A DNA stretch of 25,653 bases, taken from the NCBI GenBank assembly GCA_023807065.1, contig JAJJLU010003890.1, forward strand, positions 1-25,653, given 5' to 3'. The position numbers were made by a program, and so were the translations under genes. The stretch comes from Isotricha intestinalis. Taxonomy: Eukaryota; Ciliophora; Litostomatea; Vestibuliferida; Isotrichidae. Below are positions 1 through 9,691 of the stretch, piece by piece (within the stretch, counting starts at the first letter, position 1; every line of letters begins with the position of its first letter). A model generated the notes under the pieces. It made no database searches and was not told the origin of the DNA. It saw only the letters and a list, made by a program, of their open reading frames with translations.

Positions 1-34
1 ATGATATTACTAAAAGTAAACCACAATTATTGAG

Positions 35-130
35 GGTTTTTTTGTTTATATGAGCATCTTTTGTGTTATGTTAGGCTTTGGATTTTTAGTTTTTTGTCAA
101 AAGCAAAAACCCAGTGAAATTAAGCCTTGA
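35..130 (+). CDS. 3' terminal exon of an unidentified membrane protein (partial)
   Basis: This frame reads about 31 codons to a TGA at 128-130. It gives one strongly hydrophobic helix of about 20 residues (beginning GFFVYMSIF) followed by a short polar tail ending KPSEIKP, which looks like the last membrane segment and cytoplasmic tail of a membrane protein. G+C is visibly higher up to about position 150 and then collapses into T/A runs, as expected at a gene end. Upstream the frame is closed by TAA at 17-19, so an intron ending in AG at 33-34 is assumed; an ACTAA branch-like motif lies at 9-13. The other two forward frames are also open for short stretches, so the frame choice is a judgement. 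The family is not recognised. Confidence 0.45.
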   Translation, partial: GFFVYMSIFCVMLGFGFLVFCQKQKPSEIKP

Positions 131-370
131 GAAAAATTGACTGAATTGGTTTAAAAAAATAAAAAAATTCATTTATATTATTTATATTATTTTATTTAAT
201 TTTTTATTTTTTTACTTTGTTAAATTTTTAATTTTTATTAAAGTTTTTTTTTCTATTATTTATATTATTTATTAATATTCTCTATATTATATATTTTAAT
301 CTAATTAAATAATTATAATTCAATTAATTATTCTTTATTAAAAAAATTATTTATTTTTTAATTACATAGA
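131..370. other. A+T-only intergenic spacer
   Basis: The spacer lies between the stop of the left-edge gene and the stop of the kinase gene, so it is a convergent 3'-3' region. It is made almost wholly of T runs and TTTATATTA-like stretches. I see no RNA gene, ORF or repeat in it. Confidence 0.6.
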
Positions 371-3300
371 TTATTTTATTTTTTCTAATATATTTCTAAT
401 AATATCAATATAATGAAAAATATTAACTTTCTGTTTATTAAACTTTAAATTATATCCATTTTCTATATAATCTATTTTCACAATATCTATTTCAAAATTG
501 CAATCATTACTCCAACATGTAAATTTATTTTTATTTTTTTTGTACCGAATTTTGTCTTTTTCTAAAATTTTAACAATATTATCTTTAAGTTTTTCTAATT
601 TTAGACAAAAAATACAATTTAAATCAAAAGGTCCATTATCTTTTTTTATATTATTATTTCTTATTTTTGGCTCTAAAATTTCTGTATTTAAATAATAATT
701 ATTTTCTGTTACTTCACTTTTATTAACAAATTTTTTAATTTTATTTTTAGCTTTAAGTGTATTCTGCATATAATGTTGAAATATAAAATGTGGATTTTTA
801 TTATTATTATTATTTTTATTTAAAGTATTCACTCTTTCTGTTTTAATTCCATCATCAATATTTTCTTCTTTAATTACATTAAATTTCTTATTTTTAGATT
901 TCATTTTAATATATTTTAAATCTTTTTCTTTTTTAATTTTACTGTTATCTCTTTGATCTTCTATTTCATCTAAATGAATAACATCTTTTTCAACAGAAGT
1001 ATTCTTTGTTTTATTATTTGATTTATTTTCTTCATGTGTTCTATCAAAACTTATACTAGTATTAAAAAATCTTTTAGGTTTTTTTTTAACATCATCAATA
1101 ATTTTATTTCTTTTTGAATCTTTCGTTAATTTTGTATTTATTACTATATCTTTATTGAATCTTGAAAATAAATTATCTTTATTATTACTTTTATAAGTCT
1201 CAGTTTCTAAATTTTTAAAAGATGAATTAATAAATTCACTTACATTTGAACTTTTATTAATATTTTTATTTGTTCTTAAAGATATTGAATATTGTTTTCT
1301 CTTATTATAATTTACATTTATTTGCTGTTTTTCAGTACTTTTATGTAAAGATTGTAAATCTACACTTTTCTTTTTACTATTTTGCTTGGTTTTAATTTTT
1401 GAAAACTCTTTTTCACTATTTTTATGAGTTAAATTTGTTGAACGAATATCAAAACTTTGTCTTAAAGGTTTATTATTTTTTTTATTTTTTGAAAAATTTT
1501 CTGTGATAGAAGTGTTAAAAGATTTTAATATATATTGTCTATTATTTTCTTTTTTTTTCTCAATTTTTATTTTTTCAAATAAAATTTTTTCATTGTTGTT
1601 TTTTCTATCATCAACAGAAGTTTTTGTTTTTTCATTTAGGTTTAATGATTTCTCTATTATATTATTTGAAGTTAAGTTTACATCATTTTTATCTTGGCTT
1701 TTTACGATATTTTTTTCTTTTCCTTTCTTATTTTGAGTATTTATTCTTTGAGTTAAACTATATTTTTCAATTTCATTTTTATCAGGCATTGATGTCGAAT
1801 AATGATGTTTACCTTTAAGTAATTTGTTTTTTATTAAATTTGTTTGTTTTATTTTTTCACTTATTTTTGAAATTGCTATTTTATTTAAATTATTATTTTT
1901 TTCTACTTCAATCTTCTTTTCTTTTGTATCACTTATAAATTTATCTGGTTTTTTATAATCTTCATTGATCTTTCTTGAATTTTGATGAGTTAATAATATA
2001 TTATTTCCATTCGTGTTATTATTATTATAATAATTACTGTTGTGGTCTTTAGAATCTATTTTTGAACTTTTAATTTCATTACTTCCACTGACTGTTGAAA
2101 AATCTTTAGAACTAATTTTCTTTTTATCATTTTGATTATTTCTGTTGTTATTATATTTCTTTAAAATTTCCATTGCTAAAAATTCAACTTTACTTGAAGA
2201 ATTATTAATTTTTATATAATCTTCTTCAAATTTGTCAGGAGCTCTTTCTTTAGTAACTAAATTTATATCATTATCATAACAAGATAATAAATTACTAGGA
2301 TCTTTAATATATTCATTAAATGAATTCGATTTTAGTTCAGCAACACTTTCTAAACCAAGTCTAGTTTTTTTCTTAAGTAATAAATAATATGTAGTTGTTA
2401 TATGATTATGTCTGTTACTTAGAATTTTTCTTCTGATATCTTCTTTATCATCATAAAATTCTTCCATTTTTTCAACCAAATCTTCATCAACAGGAATAAC
2501 ATATTTAAACAATAATAATCCTTCACTCATATTAATTTTAGGATTAATTAAATTAAACCAAGAATGATTTTTGATTTGAGAAATATTATATCTTTTACTA
2601 GGATCAGTATTTAATATTTTTTTTAATAAATCTTTAGCATTATCAGAAATAAAATGAGGAATATTAAATTTCCCATCAATAATCTTCTTATATAAAATTT
2701 CATTATTATTATCATCAAAAGGTAAATAACCACATAACATTGCATATAAAACAATACCAGAAGACCAAATATCAACCATTAAACCTTTATATTTTTGTCC
2801 ACTTATCATTTCTGGAGCTGCATAATAAGGACTTCCACAAGCTGTTGATAATAATTCATTTTTACTATATAAATTACTTAAACCAAAATCTACAATTTTT
2901 ATATTTTTTTTTGAATCTAATAATAAATTTTCAGGTTTCAAATCTCTATGAACTATTTTTAATTTATGTAAATATTCAATTCCACTCAAAATTTGTTGAT
3001 AAAATTTACATGCTTCGTTTTCTTGAAGACGTTTTTTTAATACTATATAATCAAACAATTCTTTTCCACTAACATATTCCATTATTAAAAAGATAGATGT
3101 GGAATTTTGTATTACATTATATAAATGAACTATATTAGAATGTCTTAATATTTTTAAAATTTTTATTTCTCTTTCTAATCTATTTTTATCTGTTTCTTGA
3201 AGTACTTTTTCTTTATCTAATATTTTAACGGCAACTTTTTCTCCAGTTAATAAATGAGTTGCTAAACGAACAACACCAAATGTTCCTTGTCCTAATTTTT

Positions 3301-3433
3301 GACCAAGAATAAAATGTTCTATTGATTGGGATTCTATAATTGAAGGTTCTTTTTTTAAAGAATTATTTGATTTATAATCTGCAGTTTGTAGAGTGTTTAG
3401 ATATACTTTATTATAATATTCTTTATCTGTCAT
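371..3433 (-). CDS. AMPK/SNF1-related Ser/Thr protein kinase with UBA-like and KA1-like domains
   Basis: The protein has 1020 residues. The kinase domain spans about 41-293 and all catalytic elements are visible: glycine loop GQGTFG at 48-53, K70 in VAVK, E89 in helix C, HRDLKPEN from 162, DFG at 182-184 and APE at 206-208. Activation-loop T197 in STACGSPYYAAPE is the position phosphorylated by upstream kinases in AMPK/SNF1 enzymes. Residues about 316-353 resemble the UBA-like segment that follows the kinase in AMPK/MARK enzymes (ending NHITTTYYLLLKK). The C-terminal 88 residues (933-1020) look like a KA1 domain, which in relatives binds acidic lipids or regulatory subunits. Between them lie about 570 residues of disordered Lys/Asn/Ser sequence. 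Transcription is divergent from the coiled-coil gene at 3716; the start has seven A before ATG. It is an AMPK-related kinase, but the subfamily cannot be fixed by eye. Confidence 0.9.
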   Translation of the reverse strand: MTDKEYYNKVYLNTLQTADYKSNNSLKKEPSIIESQSIEHFILGQKLGQGTFGVVRLATHLLTGEKVAVKILDKEKVLQETDKNRLEREIKILKILRHSNIVHLYNVIQNSTSIFLIMEYVSGKELFDYIVLKKRLQENEACKFYQQILSGIEYLHKLKIVHRDLKPENLLLDSKKNIKIVDFGLSNLYSKNELLSTACGSPYYAAPEMISGQKYKGLMVDIWSSGIVLYAMLCGYLPFDDNNNEILYKKIIDGKFNIPHFISDNAKDLLKKILNTDPSKRYNISQIKNHSWFNLINPKINMSEGLLLFKYVIPVDEDLVEKMEEFYDDKEDIRRKILSNRHNHITTTYYLLLKKKTRLGLESVAELKSNSFNEYIKDPSNLLSCYDNDINLVTKERAPDKFEEDYIKINNSSSKVEFLAMEILKKYNNNRNNQNDKKKISSKDFSTVSGSNEIKSSKIDSKDHNSNYYNNNNTNGNNILLTHQNSRKINEDYKKPDKFISDTKEKKIEVEKNNNLNKIAISKISEKIKQTNLIKNKLLKGKHHYSTSMPDKNEIEKYSLTQRINTQNKKGKEKNIVKSQDKNDVNLTSNNIIEKSLNLNEKTKTSVDDRKNNNEKILFEKIKIEKKKENNRQYILKSFNTSITENFSKNKKNNKPLRQSFDIRSTNLTHKNSEKEFSKIKTKQNSKKKSVDLQSLHKSTEKQQINVNYNKRKQYSISLRTNKNINKSSNVSEFINSSFKNLETETYKSNNKDNLFSRFNKDIVINTKLTKDSKRNKIIDDVKKKPKRFFNTSISFDRTHEENKSNNKTKNTSVEKDVIHLDEIEDQRDNSKIKKEKDLKYIKMKSKNKKFNVIKEENIDDGIKTERVNTLNKNNNNNKNPHFIFQHYMQNTLKAKNKIKKFVNKSEVTENNYYLNTEILEPKIRNNNIKKDNGPFDLNCIFCLKLEKLKDNIVKILEKDKIRYKKNKNKFTCWSNDCNFEIDIVKIDYIENGYNLKFNKQKVNIFHYIDIIRNILEKIK

Positions 3434-3715
3434 TTTTTTATTTTTTTTTTTTGATTTTTTTTGATTTTTTTTTTTAAATTTTTTTTATAAATAAAAAATT
3501 AATATTAATATACTAATAAGCTTATTTTTAATATTTAATTATATATATTTATAAACATCAAAAAAATTATAATGAATTTTATTCACAATTTTCATCGTTT
3601 ATTTATTTATACAATGATGTGTAAAATACATTAAAATTTAAATTTTCTTCATACTAAATTAATTAAATTATTAAATAAATTTTGCTATTCATTAAATAAA
3701 ATAAATTATAAAAAT
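3434..3715. promoter_or_regulatory. Divergent intergenic region between kinase and coiled-coil gene
   Basis: This 282-base spacer separates two genes transcribed away from each other and so must hold both promoters. Next to the kinase start it carries long T runs broken by GA (3441-3488), which read as A-rich leader on the kinase strand. I see no recognisable promoter element beyond that. Confidence 0.45.
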
Positions 3716-4987
3716 ATGTTAGATCAATATTTCAATAAATTTGATAAAGCAATTTTACCTCGTAAATTTAATTATCCTTCATTTTCATCTCGTTTTGAAA
3801 ATTCAAATTCTCAATTTGACATTCCCCAAAAAAATTATTCAGCAAGTAAAAGAAATAAAAATACAAATACGACTGAATCAACATTAAAAAAAACTAATAT
3901 AACTCAAAATCAAAATTTGAAAAGTAAACCAAAAAGAAATTTTACTCCAAAAAATAGAACAATGTTTACTTCTCATACAATATCAAATAATGAAAATACA
4001 AATATTGATTTTGAAAATATATTAGAAAATGATTCTAGAAAATCTCTTGATTTTAATCATGAAGTTTCAAAGTTGCAAAATTTATATAATAAATTATTAT
4101 TTGAGAACAAAGAAAAAGAAAAAGAACTAATTAAATTAAAATATGAAAATGAAAAGAATGGAAATTATCTTTTAAATTTAGAAAAACTTCTTTCTAAAGA
4201 AAAACAACAACCAAAAGGAATTTTAATAAATAAGAAAAATTTAACTCAAAGGAATAATGAAGAAGAAAACATAGAAAATAATAATAATAAATTAATAATA
4301 TATGAAAATAATATTCCAGTAGAAACAAATCAAATGGAACTTATAGAAGATATTGAAAAAATAAAAGATTTTAGAGAACAAATGATAGCATTAACAAAAC
4401 AAAATAATTTAAATAATATGCAAATTTTTGAACAAATAAAAAAAATAGAAAATATAATGGAAGATTTAAAAATAAAAATAAATGAAAGAGATGAAAATAT
4501 TCCTTTAGGAAAGAACAATACTTATATTGAAGCTAAAAATTCTAATATTGAAGAATTAAAAGATAATTATAATAATTTATTAAATTTAATAATGGAAAGT
4601 ATAAAAATTAAAAATAGTGAATATAATATTTTATTAGATGTTAAAAAAGGAAATACTGATAAATTAATGAGAGAAATTGAAAAGTTAAGATTAGAAAATG
4701 AAGAAAAAGATAATATTATTAATGAAAAAAACAAAGAAATTAATCAAATTAAAGTAGAAACTGAATTTATTAAATTAAGAGATCAAACTAATTTTAATGA
4801 AACTGTTAGAAATGAACAAAAAAAAAGTGATAGAAGTGATATTATTGAAAAACAAAAAAATAATAAATTAGTGAGAGAAATGAAAAAAAGTGTTAAAAAT
4901 TCTGTTCAAAAAATTAAAAGAAATTTCGATATGGAAGAAGTTGATAATCAAGAATTTGTATCAAATATTCAATCTCAAATTGAATGA
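3716..4987 (+). CDS. Coiled-coil protein of unknown function
   Basis: The protein has 423 residues and ends in TGA, which is part of the case for the standard genetic code. Residues 1-110 are polar and probably disordered, with many Asn, Ser, Thr and Lys. Heptad-like Leu/Ile spacing with Glu/Lys suggests coiled coils at about 114-163, 205-260 and 275-355. The last 40 residues include a basic stretch (REMKKSVKNSVQKIKR). There are no membrane segments, no signal peptide and no enzyme motif. It converges with the next gene, only 92 bases separating the two stops. A cytoskeletal or basal-body role would be typical for such ciliate proteins, but nothing in the sequence proves it. Confidence 0.75.
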   Translation: MLDQYFNKFDKAILPRKFNYPSFSSRFENSNSQFDIPQKNYSASKRNKNTNTTESTLKKTNITQNQNLKSKPKRNFTPKNRTMFTSHTISNNENTNIDFENILENDSRKSLDFNHEVSKLQNLYNKLLFENKEKEKELIKLKYENEKNGNYLLNLEKLLSKEKQQPKGILINKKNLTQRNNEEENIENNNNKLIIYENNIPVETNQMELIEDIEKIKDFREQMIALTKQNNLNNMQIFEQIKKIENIMEDLKIKINERDENIPLGKNNTYIEAKNSNIEELKDNYNNLLNLIMESIKIKNSEYNILLDVKKGNTDKLMREIEKLRLENEEKDNIINEKNKEINQIKVETEFIKLRDQTNFNETVRNEQKKSDRSDIIEKQKNNKLVREMKKSVKNSVQKIKRNFDMEEVDNQEFVSNIQSQIE

Positions 4988-5079
4988 ATAATTTAAATTT
5001 TTTTTTTAATTTAAAACACATTTTAAAAATTAATCTAACAAAATTTATATTTTACATTAAAAAATTAATAATATATTTT

Positions 5080-6495
5080 TTATTTTATCTTTCCTAATTT
5101 AGAGGAAAATTTATATAATTTATTTTCATAAATATTTTGATTCATAAATTTAGAATTAGGTCTATTAGATTGAGGAGAAAAAGTTTGTGTGTAAGTAATT
5201 AAACTTTGTTTATTTCTTGAACTTTTATTAAAACTTCCTTTAACTTTATAATTATGTTTTCCATTATTTAATAATTGTTGTTGATGTTCAAAATTTTTAA
5301 AAGTAGAAAGTAAATTTATATTTTTCGGAGAATTAATATTTGGAACTTGTTTTTTTAATTGATTAAAATTTTTACTTTTTAAATTTATCATTCCTAATTT
5401 TTTAGATTCTAATTTTTCTGTTAAACTTTCTGTTATTGAATTTTTTGTTCTTTTATTATAATAATTAGTTGTTGTGAAATCAATTGAATGTTTAACTGGG
5501 TTTTTTTTTATATTATTATTTTCTTCTGTTAAATTTACTTTTGAATTCATTTGATTTGATAATGTTTTTTTCTTATTTGATTTTATTTTCAACTTTAATT
5601 TTGATTTATTATTTAAACTTAATTTATTTAATAATTTGCTTTGAGAAATAAAATAATTTTCTTTACTATTTTTTAAAGATAAATTAATATTTCTCAGTTC
5701 AGAATTTCTATGATAAATATCATTCATAATTTTATTATTATTCATTAAATTAATATTATAATTATCATATAAATTTAGATTATAATTCTTAGGAGAATTT
5801 TTATTAGAATCAATTTGAATTTTTTCAATTTTTGGTGAATTATATCTATTTAAACTTCTTATTTGTTTTCTATTATTTTGACTATGTTTATTTCTTTGAG
5901 TATTATGAATATTACTTGAAGAAGTATGAGAAGTTCCATTTAAATCATTTAATAAATGAGTTATTGATTCTTTATCAAAATCTTCCAAATTATTATTTTT
6001 TAATATTCTAAAACTACTTTTATTCAATTGATTTGTTAAAGATGAATTATTTATTTCAGTATTTGAAAAATCATTTATATTTTCTCTAACGGTATCTGAA
6101 AAAATTATTTTTAATTCTTTTGGAATTCTTTTTATTTCTTTTTCATCTTTTTTACCGTAATTATCTTGATAATATATTTCTGCCTTTTTTTCTCCGTTAT
6201 TTTGTATTAAATTATTTAAATATAAATTACGAAAAGTTGGTTTACAAAAAAATCTTAAATAATTTTTATAATAATTGACATATTTTTTAATATTGCTATA
6301 AATATCTTTTTTTCTATAATATCTCTTTAAAAATTCTTTTAAATAATCATATATTATGCTTTCTTTTAATATTGCTACTATATGACAATTTTTATTTGAA
6401 ATTAAATTGGTTAATATAAAATTGTGATAATTTTGTTTTGACTTCATTCCATATTTGGAATATAAAGTATTTTTTATAAACTTTTGCCTATCCAT
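5080..6495 (-). CDS. Uncharacterised protein with conserved protist N-terminal domain and disordered tail
   Basis: The protein has 471 residues. The first 125 or so are well ordered: alternating hydrophobic and charged residues with HIVAILKESIIYDYLKEFL at about 38-56, a YYRKKD turn, then a YYKNYLRFFCKPTF segment and KAEIYYQDNYGKK. From memory this pattern recurs at the N-terminus of many uncharacterised ciliate and other protist proteins; no function is known to me. The rest (about 130-471) is Asn/Ser/Lys-rich low complexity with short basic patches. There is no membrane segment or catalytic motif. The start at 6495 is preceded by an A-rich leader, and the 559-base upstream spacer separates it from the next gene on the same strand. 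Confidence 0.75.
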   Translation of the reverse strand: MDRQKFIKNTLYSKYGMKSKQNYHNFILTNLISNKNCHIVAILKESIIYDYLKEFLKRYYRKKDIYSNIKKYVNYYKNYLRFFCKPTFRNLYLNNLIQNNGEKKAEIYYQDNYGKKDEKEIKRIPKELKIIFSDTVRENINDFSNTEINNSSLTNQLNKSSFRILKNNNLEDFDKESITHLLNDLNGTSHTSSSNIHNTQRNKHSQNNRKQIRSLNRYNSPKIEKIQIDSNKNSPKNYNLNLYDNYNINLMNNNKIMNDIYHRNSELRNINLSLKNSKENYFISQSKLLNKLSLNNKSKLKLKIKSNKKKTLSNQMNSKVNLTEENNNIKKNPVKHSIDFTTTNYYNKRTKNSITESLTEKLESKKLGMINLKSKNFNQLKKQVPNINSPKNINLLSTFKNFEHQQQLLNNGKHNYKVKGSFNKSSRNKQSLITYTQTFSPQSNRPNSKFMNQNIYENKLYKFSSKLGKIK

Positions 6496-7054
6496 ATTTA
6501 TTTTATTTATTCATTTACAAAAATATTTATTTTAAATTTTTTTAAATTAATTTTATTTTTATTACCAATTTTAATATTAACTGAAATATTCCTTTATTTA
6601 CAATTGAATTATAAATAAAATTATTTTCAATGAATATCATATTTAAAGAGTCAAGTTTATGTATATTTATAATTATATAACTATAATAAATAAGAAAAAC
6701 AAAATTTTATGATAATATATATAATTCATAATAAATGATGGTACCAAAAATTTAAGGAGCTCAAGTAAATCTTAAATATTCAATTTCATAATAAAAATTG
6801 AGATTATTATCTATTAATTTTGAATAATGAAAACCTAATTCCTTCTCCAATTCTCTTTTTTATTGATTTAAACTTAATGAAATAAAAAATTCTATCAATT
6901 AAATCCAAATAAATTAATTTTTTTTAAAATTAAAAATCTATTTATTATAATTTATATAGATACTTTATCCTTTTTTATTCAAAGTATTTTATTATTAATA
7001 CTATATTTTCAATTAGTTTAAATCAAAAAAAAAATATATATTTATAATTATAAA
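6496..7054. other. Intergenic spacer, upstream of 6495 gene and downstream of 7055 gene
   Basis: Both flanking genes lie on the minus strand, so this holds the 3' end of one and the promoter of the other. No gene is convincing. A minus-strand open stretch at 6761-6859 (32 codons, no ATG) has a coding-like composition and is treated as a finding. TCAATTT at about 6779 and AAATTGA at about 6795 could pair, but such pairs are expected in this base composition. GGTACC and GAGCTC near 6740-6762 are the only GC-containing palindromes. Confidence 0.5.
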
Positions 7055-9691
7055 TTATTTATTGAAAGGACTTTTTATATTTTTTCTATTGGAAAAAAAA
7101 TTACTAATGATAGAATTATAATTAGGACTAGAAATTTCATTAATATTGATTAAAGGATTATTATAAATAAAAAGTTGTTGTGATAATTCATTAATTTCTT
7201 TTTGTTTTTTTATGAAAGAATAATTTTTTTTATTATGAAACATAGTCAAATTTTTAATATTTTTTAAATTAGAATTAAGCTCTCTTGCATAAAAAGATTT
7301 TTCTAAAAATGGTTGATATAATTTTTTAACAATTTTTTCATCAATTGAATTAGTTTTTTTTTTATTTATTTTAATATCAGGTTGAGTTGTTTCAGTATCA
7401 TTTTCACTTTGTTCTTCTTCTAAACTATTATTATAATTATTATTATTATTTATATTTCTAATACTTAATTTTTTCATAAATTTTGATAATCTTGTTTTTT
7501 GAGTATTCATAAAATTATTATATATAATATTTTTTTTCACTTGTTTTGAGGATAAGGATTTCGTTGAAAAACTTTTTGGAGATAATATTTTTTCATTTTC
7601 ATTTATTTCTTCGTTTTTTTTGATTGTTAATTTTTTATTTTTTATATCTTTAATGTAATCTGATATAATTTTTAGATTTTTTATTGTTTCATTCATTAAA
7701 GAAAAATTATAAAATATTTCATATTCTTTTCTTATTTTTTTTAATTGAAATTGATTGTAAAATTCTTCATTTATTATATTTTCTTCTTTATTTTTATAAA
7801 AAGGAGAAATTAAATTTTTATAAATTAAATCAATATCATATTTTTCTTTTAAATTTTCTTTATTTTGAAAAAAAGAAAATAATTGATTTAAATAATCTAA
7901 AAAATTAGGTTGAATCAAATTATCGATTTTAAAATTATATTTTAAAATAATATCATAATTTTCAAAAGAATCTTCATTAATATCTTGATAAGTTTCAATA
8001 ATAAATTTCCAAACACGTAAAATTTCTTTAAAAAAATTTTTATTTTCACGAATTAATTTATAACACTTATTATATAATTGAAAAGAAGAAATTTGAATTG
8101 GATTTTGTGATTCAAATCCTTCTCCTTTTTTTGGTTCTTCTGAAGTGAAAATTGAATTTATTTTATTTTTTCTTGTTATTATTTCTTTTTCTTCTGAATT
8201 TTTTATTAGATCTTTATTTTTATTTATAAAATTTTCAAATTTGGAATTATTATATATTAAATCTATAAAATTTTTATAATCTTTTATTATTATTTCATTT
8301 ACTTTTTTAGTATATTTTTCTTTTTTATTTTTATATGTTATTATTTTGTAATTATAATTCATTAATTCTTCTTTATAAAATTTTATTTTACTTATCATTT
8401 TTGAATTATATTCATATATTTCTTCTTGGGTAAATTTTATTTCATTGAATTTTTCTATTAAATCATTTAAATCCATTTTTGTATATGTTAAATAAGATAA
8501 GTCTGCAGATTTAATTCTTTTTTTTTCTAAATCACTTTTTAATCTTTTCTTCAAATTAAAAGTATTTGTTGTTTCACTTAAATTTTCTTCACTTTTATTT
8601 TTTATTAATTTGTCTTTCTTAAATGGAAATTCATATATTTTGGAATTAAATATTATATTATCTTTATCATTTATAATAAAAATATCTCCTGTTAAATCTT
8701 TATAATCTTTACTTTCTATTAATTCATTATAATTAAATTCATCATTATAAATAAAAAATTTTTGAATTAAATTTAAACATAAAACAGTTTTTATATAATT
8801 TTTTTCTTTTTCTATTTTTTCATTTTCTTGTTCGTTCAATTTATTAATTAAATTTATTGTTTTTTCTTTATGTTCATTTAATTCAATGATATTTTTTTCT
8901 TTTGTAAGTATTAAATTATCTTTTATTTCATTGTTTTCATTTTCTCTTTTTATAATTTTTTCATCTAATTCTTTTACTTTTTTTTCATTTGAATTTATAA
9001 TAGAACAAATTAAATGAATATCTTTTTCAATTTTTTGAATTAAATTAGAATAATTTTTTTTCTTTTTAACTTGATTATTTAAATGATCATCTAATATTTT
9101 TTTATGTTTTTTTAAAAGAGCTAATTTATTTCCTATATTAATTGATTCTTCATGAATTTTTAGAATTTTATCTTTTTCATCTTCAAACATATATTCTATT
9201 GTTTTAGAATATTCATTTTCATTTTTTAATTTAAAATCTAATGCTTGTTTTTGTTGAATCATTTTCAAAAATATATTTTCAATTTCTTCATTCGAATAAT
9301 TTAAATTTTCAAGTTCCTTAAAACAAATTTGTTCATTTGGTAAAATAATATTTTTACATTCTGTTAAATATTTATTTTTAAATTCTAATCTTTCTTTTTC
9401 TTCTTTTAATTTTTTAATATTTATATCTTCATTTTTATTGATATTTAATAGTTCATTATAATTATTTTTCATTTTATAAAGTAAAGAATTTAATTCCTCT
9501 GGTGTTAATAAATTATCTAAACTTCTTTTTCTATTTAATTTCTTTATCACAAACGAATTATAATTTCTTTCTAAAAAACCAGTGCTTGAAGAATGAGATA
9601 GTTTATTTAAAGATTTCGTTTTTGATATTTTAGGAAAATTAATATTTTTATTATATGAATAAAATTTTTCTTCATTTCCTCTATCATTCAT
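7055..9691 (-). CDS. Large coiled-coil protein of unknown function
   Basis: The protein has 878 residues, ends in TAA and starts from an A-rich context. A polar head of about 65 residues precedes a long helical region (about 68-310) with dense Glu/Lys/Leu/Ile heptads typical of coiled coil. A more globular stretch with aromatic residues follows (about 310-370). Further helical parts lie at about 405-500 and 540-690. A polar linker rich in Ser, Asn and Glu (about 695-780) leads to a final helical segment. No membrane segment, signal peptide, enzyme motif or named domain is seen. The size and plan are like ciliary or cytoskeletal scaffold proteins of ciliates, but I cannot match it to a known axonemal family. 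It is transcribed divergently from glucokinase with 860 bases between starts. Confidence 0.75.
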   Translation of the reverse strand: MNDRGNEEKFYSYNKNINFPKISKTKSLNKLSHSSSTGFLERNYNSFVIKKLNRKRSLDNLLTPEELNSLLYKMKNNYNELLNINKNEDINIKKLKEEKERLEFKNKYLTECKNIILPNEQICFKELENLNYSNEEIENIFLKMIQQKQALDFKLKNENEYSKTIEYMFEDEKDKILKIHEESINIGNKLALLKKHKKILDDHLNNQVKKKKNYSNLIQKIEKDIHLICSIINSNEKKVKELDEKIIKRENENNEIKDNLILTKEKNIIELNEHKEKTINLINKLNEQENEKIEKEKNYIKTVLCLNLIQKFFIYNDEFNYNELIESKDYKDLTGDIFIINDKDNIIFNSKIYEFPFKKDKLIKNKSEENLSETTNTFNLKKRLKSDLEKKRIKSADLSYLTYTKMDLNDLIEKFNEIKFTQEEIYEYNSKMISKIKFYKEELMNYNYKIITYKNKKEKYTKKVNEIIIKDYKNFIDLIYNNSKFENFINKNKDLIKNSEEKEIITRKNKINSIFTSEEPKKGEGFESQNPIQISSFQLYNKCYKLIRENKNFFKEILRVWKFIIETYQDINEDSFENYDIILKYNFKIDNLIQPNFLDYLNQLFSFFQNKENLKEKYDIDLIYKNLISPFYKNKEENIINEEFYNQFQLKKIRKEYEIFYNFSLMNETIKNLKIISDYIKDIKNKKLTIKKNEEINENEKILSPKSFSTKSLSSKQVKKNIIYNNFMNTQKTRLSKFMKKLSIRNINNNNNYNNSLEEEQSENDTETTQPDIKINKKKTNSIDEKIVKKLYQPFLEKSFYARELNSNLKNIKNLTMFHNKKNYSFIKKQKEINELSQQLFIYNNPLININEISSPNYNSIISNFFSNRKNIKSPFNK

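Noticed and set aside
73..127. Nested stem-loop (AGGCTT with AAGCCT outside, GTTTTT with AAAAAC inside) as a structured RNA
   Set aside because: It lies within the best coding frame of the left-edge gene end and matches no known RNA family, so coding explains the composition better.
796..820. ATT trinucleotide run as a microsatellite or CRISPR-like repeat
   Set aside because: It encodes a poly-Asn tract in the kinase linker; runs of Asn codons are common here and no spaced repeats exist.
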